The notes beneath the pieces are model-generated. The model saw only the letters and a program-made list of their open reading frames with translations, made no database searches and was not told the origin of the DNA. Shown here piece after piece: positions 1 through 11,698 of a stretch of 64,000 nucleotides of DNA. The translations under genes were made by a program, and so were the position numbers. The number at the start of each line of letters is the position of its first letter. Positions within the stretch are counted from its first letter, which is position 1. Source of the stretch: Holophagales bacterium (GTDB taxonomy: Bacteria; Acidobacteriota; Thermoanaerobaculia; UBA5066); contig JADJZB010000026.1 of the NCBI GenBank assembly GCA_016719485.1, positions 49,704-113,703 on the forward strand, read 5' to 3'.

Positions 1-46
1 AGACATTAGGCGGCCCGCGGGACCTCGGGCGGCGCCAGAGCATTGG

Positions 47-62
47 CGCCAGCGGGCTGGCG
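47..62 (-). terminator. GC-rich hairpin downstream of the sigma54 activator gene
   Basis: CGCCAG, loop CGGG, CTGGCG forms a perfect 6-bp stem about 60 bases past the stop codon of the activator gene on its strand. No T-run follows, so termination is only a guess. Nearby copies of TTGGCGCCAG-like sequence could form alternative structures. Confidence 0.25.
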
Positions 63-122
63 TTTGCCAACAGGCTGGCACCGACCGGTCGAAGGGACGC
101 CGCCCTGCCAGGGGCGCTCGCG

Positions 123-2198
123 TCACCGGCCCGGTCTGGCGATCCCCAGCTTCTTCAACCGGAACTGGAGCGTGGAGCGATTCATCCCGAGGCGCGCCGC
201 CGCCCCGTTCGCCCCTCCGAGGACCCAGTGCGTCTCCTCGAGGGTGGAAAGGACGTGCTCCCGTTCCGCCTCCTGCAGCGTCCGGCCTCGGGCGGTTCCC
301 GGGGCGTGCGGCCCGTGCGCCCTCAGCTCGTCCAGCGGGACCCGGAGGACCGGGCCCTTCGTGAGGATCATCGCGCGCTCGATCAGGTTCTGGAGCTCGC
401 GGATGTTCCCCGGCCAGTCGTAGCGCGCCAGGGCCGACATCGCCTCCGCGGGGATCGTCTCGACGGCCTTGTTCATCCGGCGGCCGAGCTGCTGGACGAA
501 GTGGCGCACGAGGAGGGGGATGTCCTCGGGACGCTCGCGGAGCGCGGGGACGTGGATCGGAAAGACGTTCAGCCGGTAGAAGAGGTCGGCGCGGAACGTC
601 CCCGCCTCGACCATCGCGGCGAGGTCGCGGTTCGTCGCCGCGATGAGGCGCGCGTCGGTCCGAAGGGTCCTCGAGCTCCCGAGGCGTTCGAACTCCCGCT
701 CCTGCAGCACGCGGAGGAGCTTCGGCTGCAGCTCGAGCGGAACCTCCCCGATCTCGTCCAGGAAGACGGTCCCTCCGCTCGCGAGCTCGAAGCGGCCGAC
801 GCGGTCCGCGATCGCGCCGGTGAACGCGCCTCTCTGGTGGCCGAAGAGCTCGCTCTCGAGAAGGCCGGCGGGGATCGCCGCGCAGCTCAGCTTCACGAAC
901 GTCCGGCCGCCGCGGGCCCCGCGCTCGTGGATCGCCCGGGCGATCAGCTCCTTGCCCGAGCCGGTCTCGCCGGAGATGAGGACGGTCGATTCCGTCGGCG
1001 CCACGGTCTCCACCTGCTTGAGGACCCGGCGCAGGGCGTCGCTCCTCCCGACGATCTCGTCGAAGCTCAGCTCGCTGCGGATCTCGTCCTCGAGGTAGAG
1101 CTTCTCCTCGGCGAGCTGGTCCCTCAGCCCCGCGATCTGCCGGTAGGCGAGCGCGTTGTCGAGCGCGGTCGCGACCTGGCCGGCGACCTGCCCGATGAGG
1201 TCCATCTCGTCCCGGTCGAACTTCTCCTCCGTCCGCCTCATGACGGTGAAGATGCCGAGAGGACGCCCGCGGCTGACGAGCGGGAAGGCGTACCCGGAGG
1301 TGATGCCTTCCGCCCGGAGGCGCTGGGTTCCGGTCTCCGCGGGGCCGTCGAAGCTCACCTCCCGCGGCTGGCCGACGCTCAGGAACTCCCCCATCGCGCT
1401 CCCCTCGACGGGAATCACGGCGCCCTCCCTCATGAAGCCGCGGCTGTCCGGGAAGTCGAGGACGTAGAGGCGGGCCTGCGTCCCGCCCTCGTCGACGAGG
1501 ACGACGCTCGCGAGGTCGCACCGGAGCACCTGCCTCACGTTCGCCGCGATGGAGCGGAGGAGGTCCTGCAGGTCGAGGTTCGAGAGGACCCGGTTCCCGA
1601 CGTCGAGGACGAGCTTCAGGCGCTCGCCGCTTCTCGCGAGCCGCTCGTTCGCGACCCGGAGGCGTTCGAAGCTCGCGGCGCCGTCGATCGCGAGCGCGAC
1701 CTGGTCGGCGACGACGGAGAGGAATTCCAGCTCCTCCCCGGGGTACGCGTCTTCCCGCCGGCTGGCGACGCTCATCGCCCCGAGCCGCGCGTTCGCAGTC
1801 GTGAGCGGGACCGCGCAGAGAGAGCGGATTCCGTGGCGCGCGAGGGCCTCGCGAAGGCCCGGAATGTCGGGCTGTTCTCCCGTCGGCGGCCAGGAAAACG
1901 TCCTCTGAGTCGCAACGACCCTGGCCTCGAGCGTCTCCTCGAGCGGAATGGTGCCCACCGGCGAGAGGACGGACTGGTCGTCCGCGCGCAGGATGTGCCA
2001 GCTGGCGCCCTCTCCGACGACGTCCTGCAGGAAGAGGCTCAGGTGGTCGAAAGAGAGGATCCGCTGGAGCTCGTTCGAGAGGGCCCGGATGAGCTCCTCG
2101 GGGTCGCGGATCGCGCCCAGGACCTTCGAGACCCCGAGGAGACGCCGGAAGCGCTCCTCGAGGGTGATCCCGGGACTCGACGACCCGCCGCCGCTCAC
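123..2198 (-). CDS. sigma-54-dependent Fis-family activator with two GAF domains
   Basis: This is a 691-residue enhancer-binding protein that would activate sigma-54 promoters in response to small molecules or redox signals sensed by its GAF domains. Two GAF domains fill roughly residues 15-345. The AAA+ ATPase follows, with Walker A GETGSGKELIA, the sigma-54 contact loop GAFTGA and the Walker B region GGTVFLDEIGEV. The C-terminus carries a Fis helix-turn-helix (GANGAAARLGMNRSTLQFRL). The GTG start at 2198 lies 11 bases after the SurA-like stop, so it is the last gene of the mfd operon. No receiver domain is present, so it is not a two-component regulator. The signal is unknown. Family assignment is secure; coupling to envelope stress is only an inference from its operon partners. 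Confidence 0.93.
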   Translation of the reverse strand: MSGGGSSSPGITLEERFRRLLGVSKVLGAIRDPEELIRALSNELQRILSFDHLSLFLQDVVGEGASWHILRADDQSVLSPVGTIPLEETLEARVVATQRTFSWPPTGEQPDIPGLREALARHGIRSLCAVPLTTANARLGAMSVASRREDAYPGEELEFLSVVADQVALAIDGAASFERLRVANERLARSGERLKLVLDVGNRVLSNLDLQDLLRSIAANVRQVLRCDLASVVLVDEGGTQARLYVLDFPDSRGFMREGAVIPVEGSAMGEFLSVGQPREVSFDGPAETGTQRLRAEGITSGYAFPLVSRGRPLGIFTVMRRTEEKFDRDEMDLIGQVAGQVATALDNALAYRQIAGLRDQLAEEKLYLEDEIRSELSFDEIVGRSDALRRVLKQVETVAPTESTVLISGETGSGKELIARAIHERGARGGRTFVKLSCAAIPAGLLESELFGHQRGAFTGAIADRVGRFELASGGTVFLDEIGEVPLELQPKLLRVLQEREFERLGSSRTLRTDARLIAATNRDLAAMVEAGTFRADLFYRLNVFPIHVPALRERPEDIPLLVRHFVQQLGRRMNKAVETIPAEAMSALARYDWPGNIRELQNLIERAMILTKGPVLRVPLDELRAHGPHAPGTARGRTLQEAEREHVLSTLEETHWVLGGANGAAARLGMNRSTLQFRLKKLGIARPGR

Positions 2199-2209
2199 AC
2201 CCGGTCAGC

Positions 2210-3838
2210 TCAGAAGCGGAGCGTCAGCCCGGTGTGGAGGTCCCACTGGTAGAGGTAGTTCGAATCGTAGTAGGTGTAGCAGCCGTACCAGGGGTCGCAG
2301 TAGCCGTACCCGCTGCTCGAGGAGTTGAGGTAGACGGGCATGAAGCGGAACCCCAGGCGAAGGCCCATGGCATCGGAGAGGTAGACCTTCGCCCCACCGC
2401 CGATGCTGCCCGAGAACCGCGTCAGGGAGGAGAACTGCGGGGCCGGCGTCAGGATGCTCACGCCGAGGAGAAAGTCGGCGTAGGGGCGGATCTTGGCGCC
2501 GTAGGTGCCGAACATCCAGAGGCCGCCGATCTGGATCGTATCGACGTTCAGGTGCGTGATGCGCCCCGTGTACCCGGCCGGAGGCGTCTGCAGGAAGGTC
2601 GCTTTCAGCTCGGTGTCCTGGTGGCTCCAGATGAGCTCGGCGGTGAGATTGGGGCGGATCGCGTACTCCACCGTCAGGCCGAAGCTCAGGGCCGCAGGCA
2701 CCTCCAGGCTCTCGATGAAGGCGCTCGTAGCCGTCGAAGCCGTGCCGCCGATGCGGTACCCGACGGTGGGGGTGATCTCGAACTTGCGTTCCTCCCTCAC
2801 CCGGCCCTCCAGCTGGACGGGCATGCCCGTCGACATCGGCGTCTGGGTGTCCGGCGGAGGAGGAGCGGCCACGGGCGGCTTGTAGTACGCAACGGCCTCT
2901 CCCGAGACCTTGATGACGGCGTCGCGCTCGAGCTTCTCGAGGTACTCGGCGAGCTTCTTCTGGAACTGGGTCTCCTGCTCCTTCTTGAGGATCTCCGCCT
3001 TGACCTCGGAGTAGGGCCTATAGGTCGCGGGCATCTTCTCGACGACCTTCAGGACGTGCCATCCCGACCGGGTCTGGATCGGATCGGAGATGCCGCCGGA
3101 CGGCAGAGAGAAGGCGGCCGCGTCGAGGGCCGCCGCGAGCTCGCCCTTTCCGACCGTCCCCATGTCGCCTCCCTTGGATCGGGTCGGACCGTCGGAGAAC
3201 CGCAGGACGACATCCTCGAACTTCGTCCCTCCCCTCGCGAGGGTGACGGCCTCCCTGGCCTTCTCCTCGGCCCCGGGCCCGGCGTTGATCAGGACCTCGG
3301 CGACGCGCACCTTCTCGGGCACGGCCCAGGTTTCCTTCTCCCTCTCGTAGGCGAGCCGAAGGGCGTCGTCGGAGAGGTCGACCTTGCTGTTGACCTCGCG
3401 CCCGACGACACGCTGGATGGTCGTGGAACGCTTCAGCTGGTCGCGGAGCCTGTCGGGCGTGAGGTTCGAGGCCTCGAGCGCCTTGACGAAGTCCTCCTCG
3501 GAGGTGACCTTGTTCTGCTCCTTGAGACGCTTGATCTGCTCCTCGACCTCGACGTCGGTCGCGACGATGTCCAGCTCGCGCGCCCTGTCCTCGAGGAGCG
3601 CTTCGTTCAGCAGCTCCCTGAGGACCGCCTTGCGGACGTCGTCCCGCCGGGCGACGTCGAGGCCGGGAGGAGCCTCCCGGAGGGCCACCTCGGTCCTCTC
3701 GTCCAGCTGGCTCTGCGTGACGATGCGGGCGTTGACGTGGACGAGGATCCGGTCGATGACCTCGGCAGCCGCCGGAAGGGCCGAAAACGCGAGGGGGGCG
3801 AGGATGGCGGTGCCGATGAGGCGTCGGAGCGTCGTCAC
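2210..3838 (-). CDS. SurA-like peptidyl-prolyl isomerase fused to an outer-membrane beta-barrel domain
   Basis: The protein has 542 residues. A signal peptide (LAPLAFSALPAAAEV) leads into a SurA N-terminal chaperone domain (VNARIVTQSQLDERT), then a parvulin-type PPIase domain with GGDMGTVGKGEL and SGWHVLKVVE. A Pro-rich linker (VAAPPPPDTQTP) follows, then about 190 residues of alternating aromatic/polar strands ending in LHTGLTLRF, a terminal aromatic typical of outer-membrane barrels. SurA normally is a soluble periplasmic chaperone of about 430 residues, so the barrel is extra. The barrel half has no signal peptide of its own, which supports a true fusion. The GTG start at 3838 overlaps the upstream stop as GTGA, indicating translational coupling. 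A lost stop codon by indel error is the main alternative. Confidence 0.85.
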   Translation of the reverse strand: MTTLRRLIGTAILAPLAFSALPAAAEVIDRILVHVNARIVTQSQLDERTEVALREAPPGLDVARRDDVRKAVLRELLNEALLEDRARELDIVATDVEVEEQIKRLKEQNKVTSEEDFVKALEASNLTPDRLRDQLKRSTTIQRVVGREVNSKVDLSDDALRLAYEREKETWAVPEKVRVAEVLINAGPGAEEKAREAVTLARGGTKFEDVVLRFSDGPTRSKGGDMGTVGKGELAAALDAAAFSLPSGGISDPIQTRSGWHVLKVVEKMPATYRPYSEVKAEILKKEQETQFQKKLAEYLEKLERDAVIKVSGEAVAYYKPPVAAPPPPDTQTPMSTGMPVQLEGRVREERKFEITPTVGYRIGGTASTATSAFIESLEVPAALSFGLTVEYAIRPNLTAELIWSHQDTELKATFLQTPPAGYTGRITHLNVDTIQIGGLWMFGTYGAKIRPYADFLLGVSILTPAPQFSSLTRFSGSIGGGAKVYLSDAMGLRLGFRFMPVYLNSSSSGYGYCDPWYGCYTYYDSNYLYQWDLHTGLTLRF

Positions 3839-4688
3839 GGGGCGGAGTCTAGCGAAAACCGGGCCGCCCCCCCGACGTAGGGGAACGGGAGGTGCTCCTC
3901 GATGACCGCCACGCGCCAGCGGAGGCTCGAGGCCGCCAGCAGCGACGCGACCGCTTCCGAGCTCCTCCTCTCGGCCACGGCCAGCAGGAGGGCCGGGCGC
4001 GCCTCCTCGAAGGGGACGACCCGCCCGTCGGCCCGCTCCTCCACCCGGAAGAGGTGGACCCCGTGGCCCGCGGGCAGGATCGGGCTGACGCCGCCCGCCT
4101 GGAGGCCCCACACCGCCTTCTCGAACGCGCCCGGCAGGTCGGTGCGCTCGAGCCACCCGAGACCGCCACCCGTGGCGGCGTTGGGAGCCCGGCTCACCTC
4201 CTTCGAGACCGTTTCCCATTCCGCGCCCGAGAGGACCTTCCGGCGGGCCGCCTCGGCCGCCTCGCGCGTCGGGAAGATCATCTGCGACAGCTTCACGAGC
4301 GGCGGGTGACTCCAGCGCTCGGGCTGCCTGGCGTACTCGGCCCTCAGGTCGGCGTCATCGATCGACTCGAGGCGGGCGGTCCTCGCGAGGACCTCGCGGC
4401 GCCTCTCGGAGGCCGTCTCACCCTTCGGCTGCGGGTCGGCGGCGTCGACGGCCTTCTGGAGGAGGCGCTCCTCGAGGTACTGGTCGAGGAGGCTCGACGC
4501 GACCTGGGGAGAGACCTCCACGAGGGGGGCCCCTGCCGCGGCGCGGACGTAGGTCCCGAAGTCGTCCTCCTCCACCGGCTCGTCGCCGATGAGGGCGATG
4601 ACCGACGCGCTCCGGGCGGCGTCCGGACCCCTGCGGGAGCAGGCCGGTGCGACGAGCAGTACGGAGAGGAGGAGCGGGACGAGACGGT

Positions 4689-4692
<4 letters not shown>
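3835..4692 (-). CDS. PPIC-type peptidyl-prolyl isomerase, probable lipoprotein
   Basis: A 285-residue SurA/PrsA-like protein. The N-terminus is a lipoprotein-like signal (LLLSVLLVAPAC, a weak lipobox because of the proline at -2). A SurA-type helical part follows (LIGDEPVEEDDFGTYV, LLDQYLEERLLQKAV), then a parvulin-like domain (VKLSQMIFPTREAAEAARRK, GGLGWLERTDLPGAFEKAVW, HGVHLFRVEE). It would help fold periplasmic or outer-membrane proteins. Its GTG start at 4692 overlaps the mfd stop (GTGA) and its own stop overlaps the next GTG, so the three genes are tightly coupled. I see two chaperones of the same family in tandem; catalytic activity of this one is not proven because parvulin signature residues are degenerate. 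Confidence 0.8.
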
Positions 4693-8258
<3,566 letters not shown>

Positions 8259-8287
8259 GACTTACCCCCGATTCCGCCCCCGATTCC

Positions 8288-8343
8288 GTGCCAGGCGTGA
8301 AATCGTGTATTGCAGCTGCAATACACGATTTCACGCCTGGCAC
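8288..8343. repeat. perfect 56-bp palindrome, copy 1 of a dispersed family
   Basis: Two 28-base arms pair perfectly around TGCAG/CTGCA at 8311-8320. The outer part begins GTGCCAGGCGTG and the inner part contains GTGTATTG, mirrored as CAATACAC. It lies between the divergent mfd and efpL-like genes. Copies 2 and 3 are at 11614 and 24475. This resembles REP/BIME elements moved by Y1 (RAYT) transposases, but no such transposase is in the window. Confidence 0.9.
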
Positions 8344-8432
8344 CGTCTCGGGCCGGGGATACGCCTAGAATGACGCCCCGCGGCGGGCCCCGGATTCCGG
8401 GGGTGCGCCGACGCCGTCACGAAGAGGACCCC

Positions 8433-9008
8433 ATGGCCGCTCTCATCGAAGCCATCGAGATCAAGCGCAAGAGTTTCTTCGAGCACGAGGGCGAGCCCTA
8501 CGCCTGCCTCGACGTCTCCATCTCCACCCCCACGGCGCGAGGCGGCCAGACCCTCGTGCGCGTCAAGATGCGCAACCTCATCACGCGGGCCGTCTTCGAC
8601 AAGACGTTCAAGGCGGGAGAGAAGTTCAAGGAGCCGGACCTCGGCAAGGTCGACGCGACCTACCTCTACTCCGACGGCGAGGGCTTCCACTTCATGGACC
8701 AGGAGTCGTTCGAGACCCTCACGCTCCAGCCCGACATGGTCGGAGAGAACAGGCTCGTGCTCGTCGAGAACACGATCGTGGGGCTCCTCAAGTTCAATGG
8801 ACACCCGATCGACCTCGAGCTCCCGTCCCACGTGGAGCTGACCGTGACCTACACCGAGCCGGGCTTCCGCGGAGACACGTCCAGCGGCGGCGCGACGAAG
8901 CCGGCCACTCTGGAGACGGGCCTGGAGGTCCGCGTGCCTCTCTTCATCAAGGAGGGAGACCGGGTCAAGGTCCACACCGAGACCCACGAGTTCGTCGGCC
9001 GGGCGTAG
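8433..9008 (+). CDS. elongation factor P-like protein, EfpL/YeiP type
   Basis: A 191-residue EF-P-family protein: N-terminal KOW-like domain followed by two OB folds, ending in the conserved GLEVRVPLFIKEGDRVKVHT. EF-P relieves ribosome stalling at polyproline. Canonical EF-P carries a modified lysine (or rhamnosylated arginine) in a PGKG-type loop. Here the loop reads ISTPTARGGQTL, matching the SPTARGAATL tip of E. coli YeiP (EfpL), and ATKPATLETGL also matches YeiP. I therefore assign the EfpL subfamily with an unmodified arginine tip. The ATG at 8433 is chosen because upstream sequence is the palindrome and spacer; the preceding GAAGAGGACCCC gives a moderate ribosome site. It stands alone in plus orientation, divergent from mfd. 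A canonical EF-P elsewhere in the genome is likely but not visible. Confidence 0.88.
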   Translation: MAALIEAIEIKRKSFFEHEGEPYACLDVSISTPTARGGQTLVRVKMRNLITRAVFDKTFKAGEKFKEPDLGKVDATYLYSDGEGFHFMDQESFETLTLQPDMVGENRLVLVENTIVGLLKFNGHPIDLELPSHVELTVTYTEPGFRGDTSSGGATKPATLETGLEVRVPLFIKEGDRVKVHTETHEFVGRA

Positions 9009-9066
9009 GCCGGCTCCGCCGGGGGCGGCCGGTACAATCGCCCCCTCGCAGGAGGCGGAACCGAAC

Positions 9067-11595
9067 TTGGAGCCCACCCCCGTCAGTCCGGAGGTTCAGG
9101 AAGCTCTCCTGGAGCTTTCGCAGTACCTGTCCGACACGCTGCCGCCGATGATGGTCGCCGGCTCGGTGGAGCTCCTCGCCTCGCAGCCTCCCGTCCTCGT
9201 CGCCGAGCAGATCCGGGGCTGGACGGCCGCCCAGTACCAGGGCCGCACCGCGAGCCTGCCCGTGTCCGACTACCTCTTCCACGCGCTGAAGAAGATCCAC
9301 CTCCTCGCCGAGCTCAAGCTCGTCCCGACCGACAAGGCCCTCCGGCTCCTCGGCGGCATCCTTCCGCTCCTGGAGACCTTCTGCCCCGAGGAGGACCGCG
9401 GCCTCCTGCGCGACAACGTTTCCCGCCTCGGCAGCGCGGCCACCGTCCTCACCTCTCCGGTGGAGACGATCTACCGCCAGGTCGGCACGGAGCAGCCGCT
9501 GGCCTCGCGCGGGCGCCCCGCGGACGCACCGCCGACCGCCGCCGGAGCCGCCCCCTCCGCGGCCGCCTCCCTCGCGTCCCCGGCGGGGCCGCAGGCGACC
9601 ACCGACGACGTGGCTCGCGGCCTCGCGCGCTTCGGCCTCCTCGTCGAACGGCTCGAAAAGTCGCTTCCGAAGGAGGGTGGGAGGAAGCCGTCGGACGCGC
9701 TGACCGCCCAGCTGCTCGCGACGGCCGCCACCGCGTCCCGTTCGAGCCGCGAGCTCGAGGAGAACCTCGCCCGGCTCTCCCGCATCGGCGTCGACGTCCC
9801 GACGGGAGACGCCCTGTTCCGCAAGCTCTCGGAGAGCCTCCCGGGGTGGGGCGTGCCGGTGAACCCCGACGCGGACGAGACGATCGGCCCGGGCGCGCGC
9901 GGGAGCGTCGTCGGGGCGATGAGGCGCCTCGTCACCCTCGCGCCTGGCGCCGAGGAGGGGGCGAAGCGCTTCCGCGAGATGGTCCAGGCGGGGATCGAGC
10001 AGTTCAACGAGGGCAACCTCGGCAGGGCGGTGACCCTCTTCAGCCTCGCCGAGCAGGTGATCCGGCGGGAGAGGGTCGAGAAGCCGGTCGCCCAGGCGAT
10101 GCGTGCGCGCTCTCACGAAACCCTCGACGCGGCCCGGATGCGCGCCTACGCCGAGAAGCCCGAGAACCACTTCGGCCTCAAGACCATCCTCGACTTCTTC
10201 CCGGCACTGCGCCCCGCCGGGCTCCTCGAGTCGCTTCGCGAGGAAAGGAAGCGGGACGGGCGCCGGCTCCTCCTCTCTCTCCTCGAGGTGCACGGACCTC
10301 CCGCGCGCGACGCCGCGCTGGAGAAGCTCTCCGCGGCCGCTTCGGTTCCGGCGGACGAGACCGACTGGTATTTCCTGCGGAATCTCCTCTACGTGCTTCG
10401 GAAGGTCCCCAGGACCGCGGAGGCCCCGTCTGAAGGCGAGATCGACTTTCTCTTCCGCCTCTCGGAACCCTCGCAGCCCGTGCCCCTCGTCAAGGAGGCG
10501 CTCGCGAACCTGGCGCAGACGCGGCACGAAAGGGCCGAGCAGATTCTCGTGGCCCGCCTCTCGCAGCTCGAGTCGACAGTGGCGAAGGCGGGTGCGGTCG
10601 TACCGCCCGACCTCCTCCAGCTCCTCGACAAGACCTGCAGCGCCCTCGCCCGGCAGGGGACCCCCGCGACCCTCCGGGCCATCGTCGACCACGGCCTGAA
10701 GGGCGCGGTCGGGCCTTCCGGCTCCGTCGTCCGGCTCGGCCACCTCGGCGGACACGACCTGTCCTCGCAGGAGGACCTCGTCGACCGCCTTCTCAAGGCG
10801 CTGCGCAGCGTGCTGCCGGTCAAGGTCCTCGGCTTCGTCCTGTCCTCCAGCGGCAGCGCCGACGCCGAGGCGCGGCACCTCGTGAAGGCCCTTTCGGGGA
10901 CTCCCGCACCGCCGGTCCAGCGTCTCTTCGAGGAGATCGCCCGCAAGTACCCCGACCGGGAATTCGGCCGCGAGGCGAAGAAGGCCCTCGCCTTCTTCGA
11001 GCAGCCGCGCAAGGCCGCCGAGTCTCCCGGGCCCGCCAGCCTCGCGGGAGACCTCGAGGTCTTCGGCCTTCCCACCCTTCTCCAGACCCTCGAGCAGACA
11101 CAGGCGACGGGGATGCTCACGCTCAAGGACGGTCGCGGCTCGGAGATCGGCGGGGTGGCGTTCGAAGGGGGGCACGTGAGGGGCGCCGCGTCCGGGACGC
11201 TCCGCGGCGTCGACGCTTTCCACCAGCTTCTCGAAAGGCCCGCAGCGGCGTCCTTCGCCTTCGCCCGCGCCGCCTCGCTGCGGCCCGAGGACGCCAACCT
11301 CCCCACGCCACAGCCCGTCATGGGCCTTCTCCTCGAGGGGATGCGCCGCTACGACGAGCTGCAGCGCTCCGCTGCGCTCATCCCCGACGGCGCGCGCCTG
11401 CGCCCCACGGGGTCGAAGCCGACCCGCCTTCCGCAGGAGGACGATCCGAAGCTCCTGTCCGCGGTCTGGGCGAGGGTCTCCCAGGGGGCGACCGCCACCG
11501 AATGCGAAGGCGTGTTCGCCACCGACGCCTTCCGCGTCCGCCGCCTCCTCGTCCACTGGGTCGAGGAGGGGTCGCTCCAGGTCGTCCCGGAGTAG
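9067..11595 (+). CDS. DUF4388 (PATAN) domain protein with helical-repeat body
   Basis: An 842-residue cytoplasmic protein of unknown role. The C-terminal 190 residues contain a DUF4388/PATAN domain (LAGDLEVFGLPTLLQTLEQT, GMLTLKDGRG, GAASGTLRGVDAFHQLLE), a domain common in Acidobacteriota and Myxococcota signalling proteins. The central part (about residues 300-620) looks like alpha-solenoid repeats, for example PVPLVKEALANLAQTRHERA. An Ala/Pro-rich linker occurs near residue 150. The TTG start at 9067 is supported by GGAGG upstream (CGCAGGAGGCGGAACCGAAC). It is followed by palindrome copy 2 and then a convergent porin gene. A gliding or signalling scaffold role is possible from family context but not shown here. 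Confidence 0.75.
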   Translation: MEPTPVSPEVQEALLELSQYLSDTLPPMMVAGSVELLASQPPVLVAEQIRGWTAAQYQGRTASLPVSDYLFHALKKIHLLAELKLVPTDKALRLLGGILPLLETFCPEEDRGLLRDNVSRLGSAATVLTSPVETIYRQVGTEQPLASRGRPADAPPTAAGAAPSAAASLASPAGPQATTDDVARGLARFGLLVERLEKSLPKEGGRKPSDALTAQLLATAATASRSSRELEENLARLSRIGVDVPTGDALFRKLSESLPGWGVPVNPDADETIGPGARGSVVGAMRRLVTLAPGAEEGAKRFREMVQAGIEQFNEGNLGRAVTLFSLAEQVIRRERVEKPVAQAMRARSHETLDAARMRAYAEKPENHFGLKTILDFFPALRPAGLLESLREERKRDGRRLLLSLLEVHGPPARDAALEKLSAAASVPADETDWYFLRNLLYVLRKVPRTAEAPSEGEIDFLFRLSEPSQPVPLVKEALANLAQTRHERAEQILVARLSQLESTVAKAGAVVPPDLLQLLDKTCSALARQGTPATLRAIVDHGLKGAVGPSGSVVRLGHLGGHDLSSQEDLVDRLLKALRSVLPVKVLGFVLSSSGSADAEARHLVKALSGTPAPPVQRLFEEIARKYPDREFGREAKKALAFFEQPRKAAESPGPASLAGDLEVFGLPTLLQTLEQTQATGMLTLKDGRGSEIGGVAFEGGHVRGAASGTLRGVDAFHQLLERPAAASFAFARAASLRPEDANLPTPQPVMGLLLEGMRRYDELQRSAALIPDGARLRPTGSKPTRLPQEDDPKLLSAVWARVSQGATATECEGVFATDAFRVRRLLVHWVEEGSLQVVPE

Positions 11596-11613
11596 ACCCC
11601 GGAGTAGCCCCCC

Positions 11614-11670
11614 GTGCCAGGCGTGCAGTCGTGTATTGTTTTCAACAATACACGACTGCACGCCTGGCAC
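11614..11670. repeat. 57-bp palindrome, copy 2 of a dispersed family
   Basis: Two perfect 27-base arms flank a 3-base loop (TTC). The outer GTGCCAGGCGTG and inner GTGTATTG are identical to copy 1, while bases between them differ (CAGTC in place of AAATC) with compensating changes in the other arm. It lies between convergent genes, so it could also act as a bidirectional terminator. Confidence 0.9.
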
Positions 11671-11698
11671 GAGATCGGGGCCGGGGCCCCGGAGGCGC

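Noticed and set aside
228..2252. 674-residue plus-strand frame over the sigma54 activator gene
   Set aside because: Arg/Glu/Asp/Leu-biased shadow of a GC-rich gene; no family features.
8965..11670. 901-residue minus frame over the DUF4388 gene
   Set aside because: Shadow; the plus-strand frame has the PATAN domain and a ribosome site.
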